Program-made: the position numbers and the translations under genes | Notes under the pieces: model-generated | The model's database searches: none | What the model saw: the letters and a program-made list of their open reading frames with translations, nothing else | Told to the model about the DNA's origin: nothing | Source: Peribacillus simplex | GTDB lineage: Bacteria; Bacillota; Bacilli; Bacillales; DSM-1321 | Assembly: GCF_900156045.1 (NCBI RefSeq) | Contig: NZ_FTMX01000001.1 | Location: 1,292,822 to 1,356,821, forward strand | Length of the DNA: 64,000 bases | Direction of reading: 5' to 3' | Shown here: positions 18,500 through 27,656 of the stretch, piece after piece | Numbering within the stretch: the stretch's first letter is position 1 | Layout of the letters: each line of letters opens with the position of its first letter

Positions 18500-19462
18500 A
18501 TGAAGTGGGGCATTGGGCTTTTTCTTGCCATCGTACTGCTTACTGGTTGTAATAGCGGTAATGAATTTACAAAAATCAATAAAAGTGAATCTTTCCTGGC
18601 GACGGTCAATATTAAGGATACCTCACTGACTTTCATAGATGAAAACTATCATCCATTTGCAAAATGGGATATTTCAGAACCGTTTACCGGAGCCCTGCTC
18701 CTGGCAGACAAAGATACTATCCTGCTTTATGGAAAAGAGATGGAGAAAGTCCAGGTGTACTCTTTATCAGCAGGAAAATTGATAAACAGTTGGGAAATTG
18801 GCAAAGGGATCGTTAATATGAAGCTGTTACGTGATGGAAAGAGCATCGTGGCGGTCAACCAATCAAATCACTCCATTTATTTTTTAAATAAAGATGGGGA
18901 GAAACAGGATATTGTCAAGGTTGGTAAAAGCCCCCTGACCGTTCTTCAAGGAAAGCAAGCGAATCGCTTATATGTTATTAATTTTGGTGATACCAAATGT
19001 TCGGTGATAAATCTTGAAACGAGAAAGGTCGATTTTGAATTTCCCGTACATAGTTCCAGCACAGGCACATTATTAAGGGAAGAAAAGGATGAAATATGGA
19101 TTGGAGGGCACGGTGATGGGGACAAAGTGGAAGAAGATCTATATATTTATTCTGCAAAAACGGGAGAGTTGAAGAATAAGCTGAATGCACCAACCATGCC
19201 GATAAAGTTCCTTGAGAATGCGGAAGGCATATTTGTCCTTAGTCATGGTACAAGCTCTTTATATAAATTGAATGATCAATATGAAGTAGTGACAAGCAAA
19301 GTGGTCGGCGTTAACCCCTTTGAGATGGCGAACTTCAACGAAGATGTGATCGTGGCGGGTTATGATAGTGATGAAGTGTATGTAATGGATACTGAAACAG
19401 TCGATGTTAAAAAAACGATCAAAGTCGGCGAAGGTCCGTTCCAATTGATGTTGAGGGAGTAG
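18500..19462 (+). CDS. Beta-propeller (YVTN-like) lipoprotein
   Basis: A 320-residue exported lipoprotein. The signal peptide ends in lipobox LLTGC (Cys17). The rest shows repeated units of about 40 residues with patterns such as VQVYSLSAGKLINSWEIGKG, SIYFLNKDGEKQDIVKVGKS and VYVMDTETVDVKKTIKVGEG. That fits a six- to seven-bladed YVTN/NHL-type propeller. It stands five bases before a response-regulator gene and in one direction with the kinase. It may therefore sense or modulate the signal of the two-component system outside the membrane, which is inference. Confidence 0.8.
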   Translation: MKWGIGLFLAIVLLTGCNSGNEFTKINKSESFLATVNIKDTSLTFIDENYHPFAKWDISEPFTGALLLADKDTILLYGKEMEKVQVYSLSAGKLINSWEIGKGIVNMKLLRDGKSIVAVNQSNHSIYFLNKDGEKQDIVKVGKSPLTVLQGKQANRLYVINFGDTKCSVINLETRKVDFEFPVHSSSTGTLLREEKDEIWIGGHGDGDKVEEDLYIYSAKTGELKNKLNAPTMPIKFLENAEGIFVLSHGTSSLYKLNDQYEVVTSKVVGVNPFEMANFNEDVIVAGYDSDEVYVMDTETVDVKKTIKVGEGPFQLMLRE

Positions 19463-19467
19463 ATGAC

Positions 19468-20154
19468 ATGCATGTTTACACCATTTTAGTCGTGGATGAT
19501 GAGGAGGATATGCGAAATCTAGTTGAAATGTATTTGCTGAACTCAGGTTATCGATGCCTTCAAGCTGCGAATGGAAAAGAAGCTATTAGTATGGTTGAAA
19601 AAGAGGAAGTGGATTTAATCCTTTTGGATATCATGATGCCAGGTATGGATGGTTTCTCCGTTTGTGAAGAAATTCGAGAAAATTGGGACATCCCTGTGAT
19701 ATTTGTCAGTGCGAAAGGTGAAGAATGGGATAAGGTGAAAGGACTGAAGCTTGGCGGCGACGATTATATCGTCAAACCGTTCAATCCAGGAGAATTGGTC
19801 GCAAGGGTCGAAGCGGTATTGCGGAGGACAGGGAAATTATCAATGAATGAAGAGAGTCAAAACCATGTCCGGTTCGGTAAAATTAGCTTGAACTTACAAT
19901 CCAGAACGGTTTTGGTCGAAGGGAAGCCAATCAATTTAACTTTGAAGGAATTCGAATTGCTGTTATTCCTCATGCGTCATAAAAGCCAAGCACTTAGCCG
20001 TGAACAACTGCTTGAAAATGTATGGAGCGGGGAGTATGGAGGATCTTTACGTACAGTGGATACCCATATCAAAACGTTACGAATGAAATTACGAGCGGCC
20101 GATTACATTCAAACCGTCTGGGGAATCGGTTATAAGATAGAGGAAAAGAAATGA
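19468..20154 (+). CDS. OmpR-family response regulator
   Basis: A 228-residue regulator with an N-terminal receiver and a C-terminal winged helix. The acidic pocket is VVDDEED, the phosphoacceptor Asp54 lies in LLDIMMPGMDG and the conserved Lys is in DDYIVKPFNPGE. The DNA-binding domain includes LTLKEFELLLFLMRH and RTVDTHIKTLRMKLR. The stop overlaps the kinase start (ATGA), so the pair is coupled. I cannot assign it to a named Bacillus system. Confidence 0.93.
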   Translation: MHVYTILVVDDEEDMRNLVEMYLLNSGYRCLQAANGKEAISMVEKEEVDLILLDIMMPGMDGFSVCEEIRENWDIPVIFVSAKGEEWDKVKGLKLGGDDYIVKPFNPGELVARVEAVLRRTGKLSMNEESQNHVRFGKISLNLQSRTVLVEGKPINLTLKEFELLLFLMRHKSQALSREQLLENVWSGEYGGSLRTVDTHIKTLRMKLRAADYIQTVWGIGYKIEEKK

Positions 20155-21566
20155 TCAATAAATGGCGGACCCTCTCTTTTAAATTATGGCTCACCATCAT
20201 CACCGCCATCATCCTATCCGTGCTGTTCGCTTATTCACTTTCTCAATATTATTATAAAAATCTATATGTGGAGAAGCTTAAAACAGATTTAGTCAATGAA
20301 GCGTCATTGCTAGGGGCGGATTACTCCGGCGGTGAAATCAGCGAAGATTTCAAGGAAAAAGTTGAATGGTTTAACAGTAAGAATGACAGCGAGATCTTTG
20401 TCGTCAACAATCCCAGGGAATTGAGTGCCTGTCTGCCTTTTGAAATCAATTATGACACCCTTATTTCTGAAGAAGAACGGCAAATGCTTTTAGATGGGAA
20501 AGCCGTTGAAAAAGAGGGATATGAGAAAAGGTTTGAAAAGAACATCGTAGCGGCGATCATACCCCTGATTGACGAAAATCGGCTCGAAGGTATCATCTAT
20601 ACATATATTCCTGTAGATTCCATTACGGTCTTACTTAAGGAATTTGCCGCAAAATGGTTGGCGGCAGTTCTATTATTTTTGATTGTCGCGATTTTGTTTA
20701 CTACGAAATGGTTGAAAAAGCTAGTCAGTCCGATTAAGGAAATCGAGACTGCAGCCCATCTTGTCTCAGAGGGGAATTATGACATACAGGTCGAGGTAAG
20801 GAGTCATGATGAAATAGGGAAACTGGCAATGGCTTTTAATGATATGGCCAATTCCATCCAAATGGAAGAAGAAAGAAAAAAGGAATTTCTTGAAAATGTT
20901 GCACATGAGCTCAGAACCCCGCTTAGTTACGTAAAGGGCTACACGCAGGCCATATTGGATGGTGTAGTGAAAAATGATGAAGAGCAACAGAAATACCTTC
21001 AACTCATTTCAAGGGAGGCTCTTAGGCTGCAGCGGCTTGTCGGAGATCTGATGGACTTAACAAAAATGGATAGTGATCCATTCTTGTTAAATAAAACCCC
21101 GATTGCCTATGCGCAATTCATTGAAGACGTACTAGTGAAATATGAACCGATAATAAAAGAAAAGCATTTAGGCTTGCAGCTAGATCTGGATCCAGATCCG
21201 ATTATTTTGGGGGATGAAGGAAGGATGGAACAGATCCTGCATAACATTATTGATAACGCCATTCAATACACGGATTCCGGAGGGGCGATCCATATTGCCC
21301 TAATTCAACATAAAGACAATTGCGAACTGCTGGTTACTGACACGGGTAACGGGATTCCGGAAGCGGATCTGCCATATATCATGAATCGTTTTTACCGAGT
21401 GAACAAAGCACGCAGCCGTTTTGATGGCGGGTCAGGGCTTGGACTGTCCATTGTCAAAAAATTGGTGGAATTACAAAATGGTAAAATCGAAATAGAAAGC
21501 AAGGAAAAAAGGGGAACAAAAGTCAGGGTCATCCTACCGATTATAAAAGAAGAATGGAATTCATAA
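20151..21566 (+). CDS. HAMP-containing sensor histidine kinase
   Basis: A 471-residue kinase with membrane segments near residues 12-30 and 165-185 flanking an outside sensor domain of about 130 residues. It continues with a HAMP domain (VSPIKEIETAAHLVSEGNY), HisKA with phosphoacceptor His252 in ENVAHELRTPLSYV, and a HATPase domain (NIIDNAIQYTDSGG, DTGNGIPE, GGSGLGLSIV). The sensor domain has no family I recognise. It should phosphorylate the adjacent OmpR-type regulator. The small lipoprotein gene downstream begins 20 bases later. Confidence 0.92.
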   Translation: MINKWRTLSFKLWLTIITAIILSVLFAYSLSQYYYKNLYVEKLKTDLVNEASLLGADYSGGEISEDFKEKVEWFNSKNDSEIFVVNNPRELSACLPFEINYDTLISEEERQMLLDGKAVEKEGYEKRFEKNIVAAIIPLIDENRLEGIIYTYIPVDSITVLLKEFAAKWLAAVLLFLIVAILFTTKWLKKLVSPIKEIETAAHLVSEGNYDIQVEVRSHDEIGKLAMAFNDMANSIQMEEERKKEFLENVAHELRTPLSYVKGYTQAILDGVVKNDEEQQKYLQLISREALRLQRLVGDLMDLTKMDSDPFLLNKTPIAYAQFIEDVLVKYEPIIKEKHLGLQLDLDPDPIILGDEGRMEQILHNIIDNAIQYTDSGGAIHIALIQHKDNCELLVTDTGNGIPEADLPYIMNRFYRVNKARSRFDGGSGLGLSIVKKLVELQNGKIEIESKEKRGTKVRVILPIIKEEWNS

Positions 21567-21585
21567 AAAGGGGATACGTTCAAAA

Positions 21586-22014
21586 ATGAAAAAAATCATG
21601 TTATTTTGCATGGCGTTAATTTTTTTGACTGGATGCGGTAAGGAAGAGGAAATTCCGAAAATGTTAAATGTCGATTTAGCTGTCGATCCAATTCAGGGTA
21701 AAGTGAATGAGCCTGTGAAATTTCAGGCAAAAGTAACATATGGGGACGAAGTCGTGACGGATGCTGATGATGTCAGTTTTGAAATTTGGCTTGCGAATAG
21801 TGATGATCATGACAAGATCGCCGTGAAACATAAAGGGAACGGCATATATGAATTGGAAAAGAAATTTGATGAAGAAGGAACCTACTATGTATATGCCCAT
21901 GTAACGGCAAGGGATATGCACAACATGCCAAAGAAAGAATTCGTAATAGGCAAACCAAGCACTCCTGAACAAAATGGCGAAAAAAAGGAAATGGACGAGA
22001 TGAATGATGAATAA
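21586..22014 (+). CDS. YtkA-like lipoprotein
   Basis: A 142-residue exported lipoprotein with lipobox FLTGC (Cys17). The middle (residues about 28-120) is a YtkA-like immunoglobulin fold: MLNVDLAVDPIQGKVNEPV, VSFEIWLAN and GIYELEKKFDEEGTYYVYAH. It ends in a His/Met-containing stretch (VTARDMHNMPKKEF) and an acidic tail. Related domains occur in proteins linked to copper or cytochrome-oxidase assembly, so a metal role is possible but unproven. It is the last gene of the lipoprotein/two-component operon; a terminator follows. Confidence 0.8.
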   Translation: MKKIMLFCMALIFLTGCGKEEEIPKMLNVDLAVDPIQGKVNEPVKFQAKVTYGDEVVTDADDVSFEIWLANSDDHDKIAVKHKGNGIYELEKKFDEEGTYYVYAHVTARDMHNMPKKEFVIGKPSTPEQNGEKKEMDEMNDE

Positions 22015-22042
22015 ATGAAATGATGAATGTACCATCGAAATC

Positions 22043-22077
22043 AAAACAATTCGGGTTTTTAAATCCGGATTGTTTTT
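22043..22077 (+). terminator. Terminator of the lipoprotein/two-component operon
   Basis: A 16-bp stem with wobble pairs (22043-22058 with 22061-22076), then a T-run. Confidence 0.8.
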
Positions 22078-22472
22078 TATTTGGGAAAATGTTCAAGACG
22101 ATAAGGAATAAATGACGAAATGTCGAAGTTAAACCGAAAAATTTGTAACATAAAAGTAAAGAAAGTCATAAAAATCAGGTTGGAAATGATATGTCAATTA
22201 AAATTTATTAGTATTCAATGGAAATGGTTCTATGTAACTACCATTGACAAGAAATTACTGGGATTAATATGAGTATTTATACTACTGGCAGAAACATAGA
22301 TAGTTAAAGCATTTTTGCAAGTTTTCTCTGAAACTTGGATCATAAATATATTTTCATTCGCATCCTGTTAATTTGATGGAAATTGTTGGAGCGTTTGTTA
22401 CAAAAAATGCATGTTATGATAATTCCAGAAGCAAAGCACAACAAAAAATGAACATCACAGGAGGAAATACGA
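22078..22472 (+). promoter_or_regulatory. AT-rich leader and probable promoter of the CAP-protein gene
   Basis: No gene is seen in these 395 bases. A probable sigma-A promoter is TTGTTA at 22395-22400 and GATAAT at 22418-22423, 17 bases apart. It is followed by the GGAGG site about ten bases before the ATG. I see nothing in the first 300 bases beyond AT-rich sequence; further promoters may exist. Confidence 0.5.
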
Positions 22473-23231
22473 ATGAAAAAGAAAATGTTTATGTCAGCAG
22501 CAGCGGCTGCAGCTATTATATTCACAGGAGTAGGAGCTAACCAAGCTGAAGCAGCCAACTGTGATACTGTAAAACAAGTAACTTTTAACTCTACTAATAA
22601 AGAGGACATGCAAAAGGTCCTTAACCAATACCTAGCTAAATACAATATCACTTTACCGGCAGCGCAAGCACAACAAACGCCAGTTCAAGCGCCAGCTCAA
22701 AAACCGGTTCAAAAACCAGTTCAAAAACCAGTTCAAAAGCCAGTTCAAAAACCAGTTCAGCAAGAAGCTGGAACAACGAACCAAGCAAAACCTGAAGCAA
22801 AACCAGTAACACCTAATAAATCAACTGAAGAAAAACAAGAGACAAGCTCTCAATTAAGTGCTTTTGAACAACAAGTTGTTAAATTAACTAATGCAGAACG
22901 TGCAAAACAAGGTTTGTCAGCTCTTAAAATCGACAATGAGTTGAGCAAAGTTGCACGTATCAAGTCTCAAGACATGAAAGATAAAAACTACTTTGATCAC
23001 AATAGCCCAACTTACGGCTCACCATTCGATATGATGAAACAATTCGGAATCAGCTATAAAACAGCTGGCGAAAACATCGCACAAGGTCAACAAACACCAG
23101 AAGAAGTGGTACAAGCTTGGATGAATAGCCAAGGACACCGTGAAAACATCATGAACCCTAGCTTTACTCATATCGGAGTAGGTTACGTAGAATCTGGTAA
23201 CTACTGGACTCAACAATTCATCGGAAAATAA
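22473..23231 (+). CDS. Secreted CAP-domain (SCP/YkwD-like) protein
   Basis: A 252-residue secreted protein. A Sec signal peptide (Ala-rich core) ends near AEA, residue 28. A linker rich in Pro, Gln and Lys covers about 60-120, including five perfect KPVQ repeats. The CAP domain occupies about 125-252. Its signature includes LTNAERAKQGLSALK, the His of YFDHNSPT, AGENIAQGQ, and HRENIMNPSFTHIGVGY with the second His. This fits Bacillus YkwD-type proteins. CAP proteins occur in the envelope and on spores, with no settled activity. It is flanked by its own promoter and terminator. Confidence 0.9.
   Translation: MKKKMFMSAAAAAAIIFTGVGANQAEAANCDTVKQVTFNSTNKEDMQKVLNQYLAKYNITLPAAQAQQTPVQAPAQKPVQKPVQKPVQKPVQKPVQQEAGTTNQAKPEAKPVTPNKSTEEKQETSSQLSAFEQQVVKLTNAERAKQGLSALKIDNELSKVARIKSQDMKDKNYFDHNSPTYGSPFDMMKQFGISYKTAGENIAQGQQTPEEVVQAWMNSQGHRENIMNPSFTHIGVGYVESGNYWTQQFIGK
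22701..22760 (+). repeat. Five 12-bp repeats encoding KPVQ
   Basis: Five in-frame units of AAACCAGTTCAA with few substitutions give (KPVQ)5 in the linker of the CAP protein. The number of units could vary by slippage. Confidence 0.9.
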
Positions 23232-23242
23232 TAGATTAATAG

Positions 23243-23278
23243 AAAAGTGCATCCCATTAATATGGGATGCGCTTTTTT
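23243..23278 (+). terminator. Terminator of the CAP-protein gene
   Basis: Stem AAAAGTGCATCCCAT / ATGGGATGCGCTTTT with a four-base loop and trailing Ts. Confidence 0.88.
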
Positions 23279-23391
23279 GCTAGTATGGATCATTCCATGA
23301 AATAAAATACATCGAAATCTAAAAAAGGCTGTCACCATGAAAATAACAGGAACCGCACCTTATTATCAGCGAGGTCCCGGTGTGTAGCAAC

Positions 23392-23859
23392 TTATATCTC
23401 GGATACATCGATTTCCGAATACTGGGTATTGAAACTTTTCTGAAGACGTATTTCCAATGTTGATTCTTTATATTGGGCCGATGCCCCTTTCTTCTTAACA
23501 AGTGCGGGGAGTGTAATGACATGCCGATCTGATTCTTCAGGAATCCCCTCGATGATGGATTGGTTAGATGTATGGTAAAGTTTCATTTTTTTTAGCCAAG
23601 ATTCATCTTCTATGGGAATCCTTACGAAAACATATAAATGGGTTTCAAATACTTCGGCATGTAATGGATGTTCAGATCTGGCATTTACGATTTGTGAGCC
23701 GCCATCATTTTGGTTCATCATACCTTGCATATTGTCAGGGATAACTTGTGAAAATACTTTTTCGATGAACGATTGTACATCACTTTGCTGCATATTTTTC
23801 ATGAAGTCCTTTTGGTTCGGGTTATTCTTAAAAGAAAAAAGTGAATTCCAGGGAAACAT
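23392..23859 (-). CDS. Hsp20/alpha-crystallin-like protein, possibly GerT-like
   Basis: A 155-residue protein with an aromatic- and Gln-rich N-terminal arm (MFPWNSLFSFKNNPNQKDF). An alpha-crystallin-type beta sandwich follows (HAEVFETHLYVFVRIPIE, HVITLPALVKKKGASAQ, STLEIRLQK). The C-terminal IxI/V-type tail is SEIDVSEI. Several Bacillus spore proteins of this build exist, including the germination protein GerT of the cereus group; the link here is by resemblance only. AGGAGAGAGG precedes the ATG. No signal peptide. Confidence 0.7.
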   Translation of the reverse strand: MFPWNSLFSFKNNPNQKDFMKNMQQSDVQSFIEKVFSQVIPDNMQGMMNQNDGGSQIVNARSEHPLHAEVFETHLYVFVRIPIEDESWLKKMKLYHTSNQSIIEGIPEESDRHVITLPALVKKKGASAQYKESTLEIRLQKSFNTQYSEIDVSEI

Positions 23860-24018
23860 ATTGAATTCCTCTCTCCTGCTTTTGGTCTGACAGGTTTATT
23901 TGTTATATTTTATGCAGCTAAAGCCCATAGGTTCTTTTTTATAATTACTAAATTATAGAAAATGGAATAAACTTATGTATAATTAAGTAAAATCCATTAG
24001 ATAAAGAGGGTTAAGCCT

Positions 24019-24792
24019 GTGGATGAAAAAGTAGCTTTTATTACTGGTGGAGCAACGGGAATCGGCAAAAGGATTGCATTTTCACTCGCGAATAATGGAA
24101 TGTCCATTATCATTACTTATCGAAAAAGTAAAAAGGCAGCTTTAGCATTAGTGGATGAATTACAGGATAAGTACCATGTTAAGGCTATTGCGATTCAAGG
24201 TGACTCGTCCAGTGAGGAGGATTGCCTGGATATCTTGCAAAAGATTTCGGAGTCATTTGGCCATGTTGATATTTTCATTCATAACGCAGGGCCATATATT
24301 CATGACCGTAAGCCCATGACTGAATATGGCAGTGATGAATGGAAGTACATCATGGATGGAAATTTAAATGGTTTTTTCTATTTTGCGAAAGAGCTTATTC
24401 CAAATATGCGCAGTAGAAACTGGGGCAGAGTCATTACATTAGGGTTTGAACGGTGTGAAACTGCACCAGGTTGGATCTATCGTTCTGTTTTTGCTGCTGC
24501 AAAGAGCGGCTTGACCTCCTTGACAAGAACTTTAGCTGCCGAAGAAGCTACACATGGCATCACCGTGAATATGGTCTGTCCCGGTGATATTGTAGGTGAC
24601 TGGAAAGAGGAGGAAATTAGGGTTGCGAGAGCAGAAAAGGATGATACGGTTCCAGTCGGCAGACCGGGTACAGGGGAAGATATAGCGAGGGTCATCACGT
24701 TCCTTTGTGATGAAAAATCAGATTTCATTACCGGGGGCATCATACCGGTAACAGGCGGTAAGGATGTTCTTGGGAAAATAAATAAAGCCTAG
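24019..24792 (+). CDS. Short-chain dehydrogenase/reductase with altered active site, GTG start
   Basis: A 257-residue SDR. The dinucleotide-binding motif is ITGGATGIGKR and the structural NAG motif is IHNAGPYIH. The C-terminal VTGGKDV is normal. The usual catalytic YxxxK is replaced by Phe158-A-A-A-Lys162 (SVFAAAKSGL). The Ser normally 13 residues before the Tyr is Arg here. The nearest Tyr (154) is seven residues before Lys162 plus one, unlike the Y-x6-K of FabI/FabL. It may have lost redox activity or use another arrangement. It is a single-gene unit, and AGAGGGT precedes GTG 24019. Confidence 0.85.
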   Translation: MDEKVAFITGGATGIGKRIAFSLANNGMSIIITYRKSKKAALALVDELQDKYHVKAIAIQGDSSSEEDCLDILQKISESFGHVDIFIHNAGPYIHDRKPMTEYGSDEWKYIMDGNLNGFFYFAKELIPNMRSRNWGRVITLGFERCETAPGWIYRSVFAAAKSGLTSLTRTLAAEEATHGITVNMVCPGDIVGDWKEEEIRVARAEKDDTVPVGRPGTGEDIARVITFLCDEKSDFITGGIIPVTGGKDVLGKINKA

Positions 24793-24818
24793 TGGTTTAG
24801 GGTTTGAATCCAGAATGA

Positions 24819-24857
24819 AAAAGGGTGAGGCCGGTATAATCCAGCCCCACTCTTTTT
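24819..24857. terminator. Bidirectional terminator between the SDR and MATE genes
   Basis: A 16-bp imperfect stem (24819-24834 with 24841-24856) flanked by A- and T-runs. Confidence 0.7.
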
Positions 24858-26212
24858 TACGCCATTTTTTTATATTTCACTTGCTGTATGAACCGTAAGC
24901 GAGCCGCCAAGCCTATAGCTCCGAGAGCCAAGCCGGAAATTAAGCCGATCCAATAACCAAAGGCTCCCATATCCGTATACTTTGCAAAGAAATAGCCAAT
25001 GGGGAGCCCGAGAATCCAGTAGGAGACAAGTGACATCGCAAATGTGACATTTACATCTTTATATCCACGCAAAATACCCTGAATAGGTGCCTGCAGGGCA
25101 TCCGATATCTGAAAGAAGATGGCATATATCAAGAAATGTGATGTCAGCATCATTACCTCATGGTCTTTTGTGTATAAAGAGGCCACAGGTTCGCGGAAGA
25201 GGAATAGGATGGTCGACAAAACGAGAGACATCGTCAATGCCATCGAAATGCCAATCCAGCTATACTCTTTGGCATCTTTATAACGGGCTGCCCCAATTTC
25301 AAATCCAATGACGATCGTCAATGCCATGGATATACTTAGCGGAATCATATAAAGCAGTGACGCAAAATTCATGGCAATTTGATGCGATGCAATTGTCACG
25401 GTATCATACTTACTCATTAAAAGGGTGACGGCCGAGAAAATGCTTGTTTCAAAAAAGATAGCCAGTCCGATGGGTACCCCAATCAATAATAAGGCCTTCC
25501 ATTCTCTCCAGGAAACACGGAAAAATTCACTGAAAACCTCATATGTCGAAAATGGGTTGATTTTTATCACAACAAGGATGGCGACAAGGGCAATTAACCA
25601 ATAAGTAATGGCAGTGGCGTAACCGGAACCGACACCGCCAAGTTCAGGGAATCCAAACTTCCCGTATATAAACAGGTAATTAAAAAGGACGTTAATCGGG
25701 AGAGCACATAAGGTGATGATCATGGAAATCCTAGTCTGTCCCAGTGCATCGATGAAGGCCCTCAAAGCATTATAAACGAATAAAGGAATGATACCGAGTG
25801 AAAGGGCGATCAAATAATCATGAGCCACAATGTGGACACCATCTTCAAGGTCCATGGCACTCAATACGGGGTTCAAAGTAAACGCCCCAATGATTAAAAT
25901 GATCAAGGCTAAAGCGACAGCTAAATAAATGGCCTGCATCACGGAATAGGAAACGGATTTAGACTGCCTGGAACCTACCAACTGTGAAACTACCGGCGTC
26001 AAGGCAATCAATATCCCGCTCAGCCCCGTGTACACGGGTGTCCATAGCGAACTGCCGATGGAGACGCCAGCAACGTCCTGTGTGCTGTATTGCCCGGACA
26101 TCATCACATCAAAAAAAGTCATGGCATACATGCTGATTTGGGTGATCAGGATAGGTATCAATATATAAAATAACAGGCGGATCTTTTGTGATTTAGTATA
26201 AGTCTGATTCAT
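24857..26212 (-). CDS. MATE-family multidrug/cation antiporter
   Basis: A 451-residue polytopic membrane protein. The pattern of about twelve hydrophobic segments, and the motifs MYAMTFFDVMMSGQYSTQD and GLSGILIALTPVVSQLVG, are those of MATE transporters. The second half repeats the motif (FETSIFSAVTLLMSKYDT). MATE proteins export drugs or metabolites in exchange for H+ or Na+. ATG 26212 is chosen, with GAGGT seven bases upstream. Substrate unknown. Confidence 0.92.
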   Translation of the reverse strand: MNQTYTKSQKIRLLFYILIPILITQISMYAMTFFDVMMSGQYSTQDVAGVSIGSSLWTPVYTGLSGILIALTPVVSQLVGSRQSKSVSYSVMQAIYLAVALALIILIIGAFTLNPVLSAMDLEDGVHIVAHDYLIALSLGIIPLFVYNALRAFIDALGQTRISMIITLCALPINVLFNYLFIYGKFGFPELGGVGSGYATAITYWLIALVAILVVIKINPFSTYEVFSEFFRVSWREWKALLLIGVPIGLAIFFETSIFSAVTLLMSKYDTVTIASHQIAMNFASLLYMIPLSISMALTIVIGFEIGAARYKDAKEYSWIGISMALTMSLVLSTILFLFREPVASLYTKDHEVMMLTSHFLIYAIFFQISDALQAPIQGILRGYKDVNVTFAMSLVSYWILGLPIGYFFAKYTDMGAFGYWIGLISGLALGAIGLAARLRFIQQVKYKKMA

Positions 26213-26308
26213 CAAAGTACCTCAATATCAATATTTGGAATTTTCAACACAATGAAAGAATTATATCACATAAGCATGTGATGTTTTAAGAGTTTTTATT
26301 TGAAGCTA

Positions 26309-26340
26309 AAAAAGACTTGCCGTATTGGGCAAGTCTTTTT
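26309..26340 (-). terminator. Terminator of the MscS-like gene
   Basis: Perfect 13-bp stem (26309-26321 with 26328-26340) between the two minus-strand genes. T-rich and A-rich tails allow action on either strand. Confidence 0.85.
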
Positions 26341-26341
26341 G

Positions 26342-27454
26342 TCAGTCGCGCATTGATTCAAAATCATTCATGGCTTCCAAACTTGAGTCTTTTTGAAGAA
26401 TGAATGCCTGTGAAGGAATGGCAATTTGTACATCTTCCTGTTCCAAAATCTCCATTATTTTAAAGTTCACATCTTCTTTGATTGATAAATATCCTCCAAA
26501 GTCCGTCGCTTTCGTGAAGAAATAAAGGTAAAGGTTGAAACCGGAATGACTGAACTCATCAAATTTAACCAAAATCGTCTCCGGATGTACTTCAGGATGA
26601 TCAATGAGCATTTTTTCAATGCCTTTAATGACATTTTCCAATTTTTCTTTTGGTGTCGTGACATTCACGCCCAAATGAAAGGCAATCTGTCTTTTGCCCA
26701 TCTTAGACCAGTTGATGATCGGTTCATTCGAAAGGGTCGCATTTGGGACTGTAACTAATGCTTGGGCAAAAGTCCGGACTTTGGTGCTTCGGAATGTGAT
26801 GTCTTCGATGGTTCCCTCCACACTTGGAGTTTTGACCCAATCTCCTATGGTAAAAGGTTTTTCGGTAACGATGACGATACCCCCAAAGAAATTGCTGACG
26901 GTATCTTTAGCGGCAAGAGCGAAAGCCAATCCACCCAAACCAAGCCCTGCAACAAATCCATCGACATTAAATCCCCATTCTTCCGCAATGATGGAGGCAC
27001 CAAAAGCAATGATGATTAATTTTATGATTTTCGTAAAGAACGGCATGACGATTTGATCGACTTCAAGTCCGAATTTACTTACCAATTTCGGAAATAATGT
27101 TGTAAAACTCGAACTTATATTAAAAATCGTCCAAAAGAATAAGAAGACAAAAAACGATCTGTATATTTTCGATCTGAATTCAACCGAAGGTGTGTCAATC
27201 GGAAAATAGTGCATGGATATAATGACACCAATCAAAACGATTAACCATCTTACAGGCTGTTCTATAGCGAGCATTAAGTTGGCGGCAAATTCCACTTTAC
27301 GTTTTTCGGCAATTCGCAGAAAGAACTTGAATATATATGTAGTAAATACTTTCCGAAGCAAAATGAAGATTAGAAAAATGCCAATGGAAATTCCTAATTT
27401 GGTCCAGGCTTCGATTCCATCAAATTGATCGAGTGATTCAGAAACTTCTTGCAA
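26342..27454 (-). CDS. MscS-family mechanosensitive channel, TTG start
   Basis: A 370-residue small-conductance mechanosensitive channel. Three or four N-terminal membrane segments precede the pore helix GLGLGGLAFALAAKDTVSN and the beta domain that starts IVIVTEKPFTIGDWV. The cytoplasmic vestibule follows. The protein ends in a charged tail. It should release solutes on hypo-osmotic shock. The start is TTG 27454, with GGAGGAG upstream; no ATG is as well placed. It is monocistronic. Confidence 0.92.
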   Translation of the reverse strand: MQEVSESLDQFDGIEAWTKLGISIGIFLIFILLRKVFTTYIFKFFLRIAEKRKVEFAANLMLAIEQPVRWLIVLIGVIISMHYFPIDTPSVEFRSKIYRSFFVFLFFWTIFNISSSFTTLFPKLVSKFGLEVDQIVMPFFTKIIKLIIIAFGASIIAEEWGFNVDGFVAGLGLGGLAFALAAKDTVSNFFGGIVIVTEKPFTIGDWVKTPSVEGTIEDITFRSTKVRTFAQALVTVPNATLSNEPIINWSKMGKRQIAFHLGVNVTTPKEKLENVIKGIEKMLIDHPEVHPETILVKFDEFSHSGFNLYLYFFTKATDFGGYLSIKEDVNFKIMEILEQEDVQIAIPSQAFILQKDSSLEAMNDFESMRD

Positions 27455-27656
27455 TGTATTACTCCTCCAATGTATCTTGTAGTATTGTAGAATACTAAGA
27501 TTATAATATATTCATGCTGAAAAAGGAAAAATTATCGATGATTACATTCATCATTGGGATTTAGCGATTCACTGAATACTTTTTCAAGTTATTAATGGCA
27601 AGGATATATGGTAATATGGATGCAAAGTGATTTTTTAAGTTTGGAAGGTGGAAATA

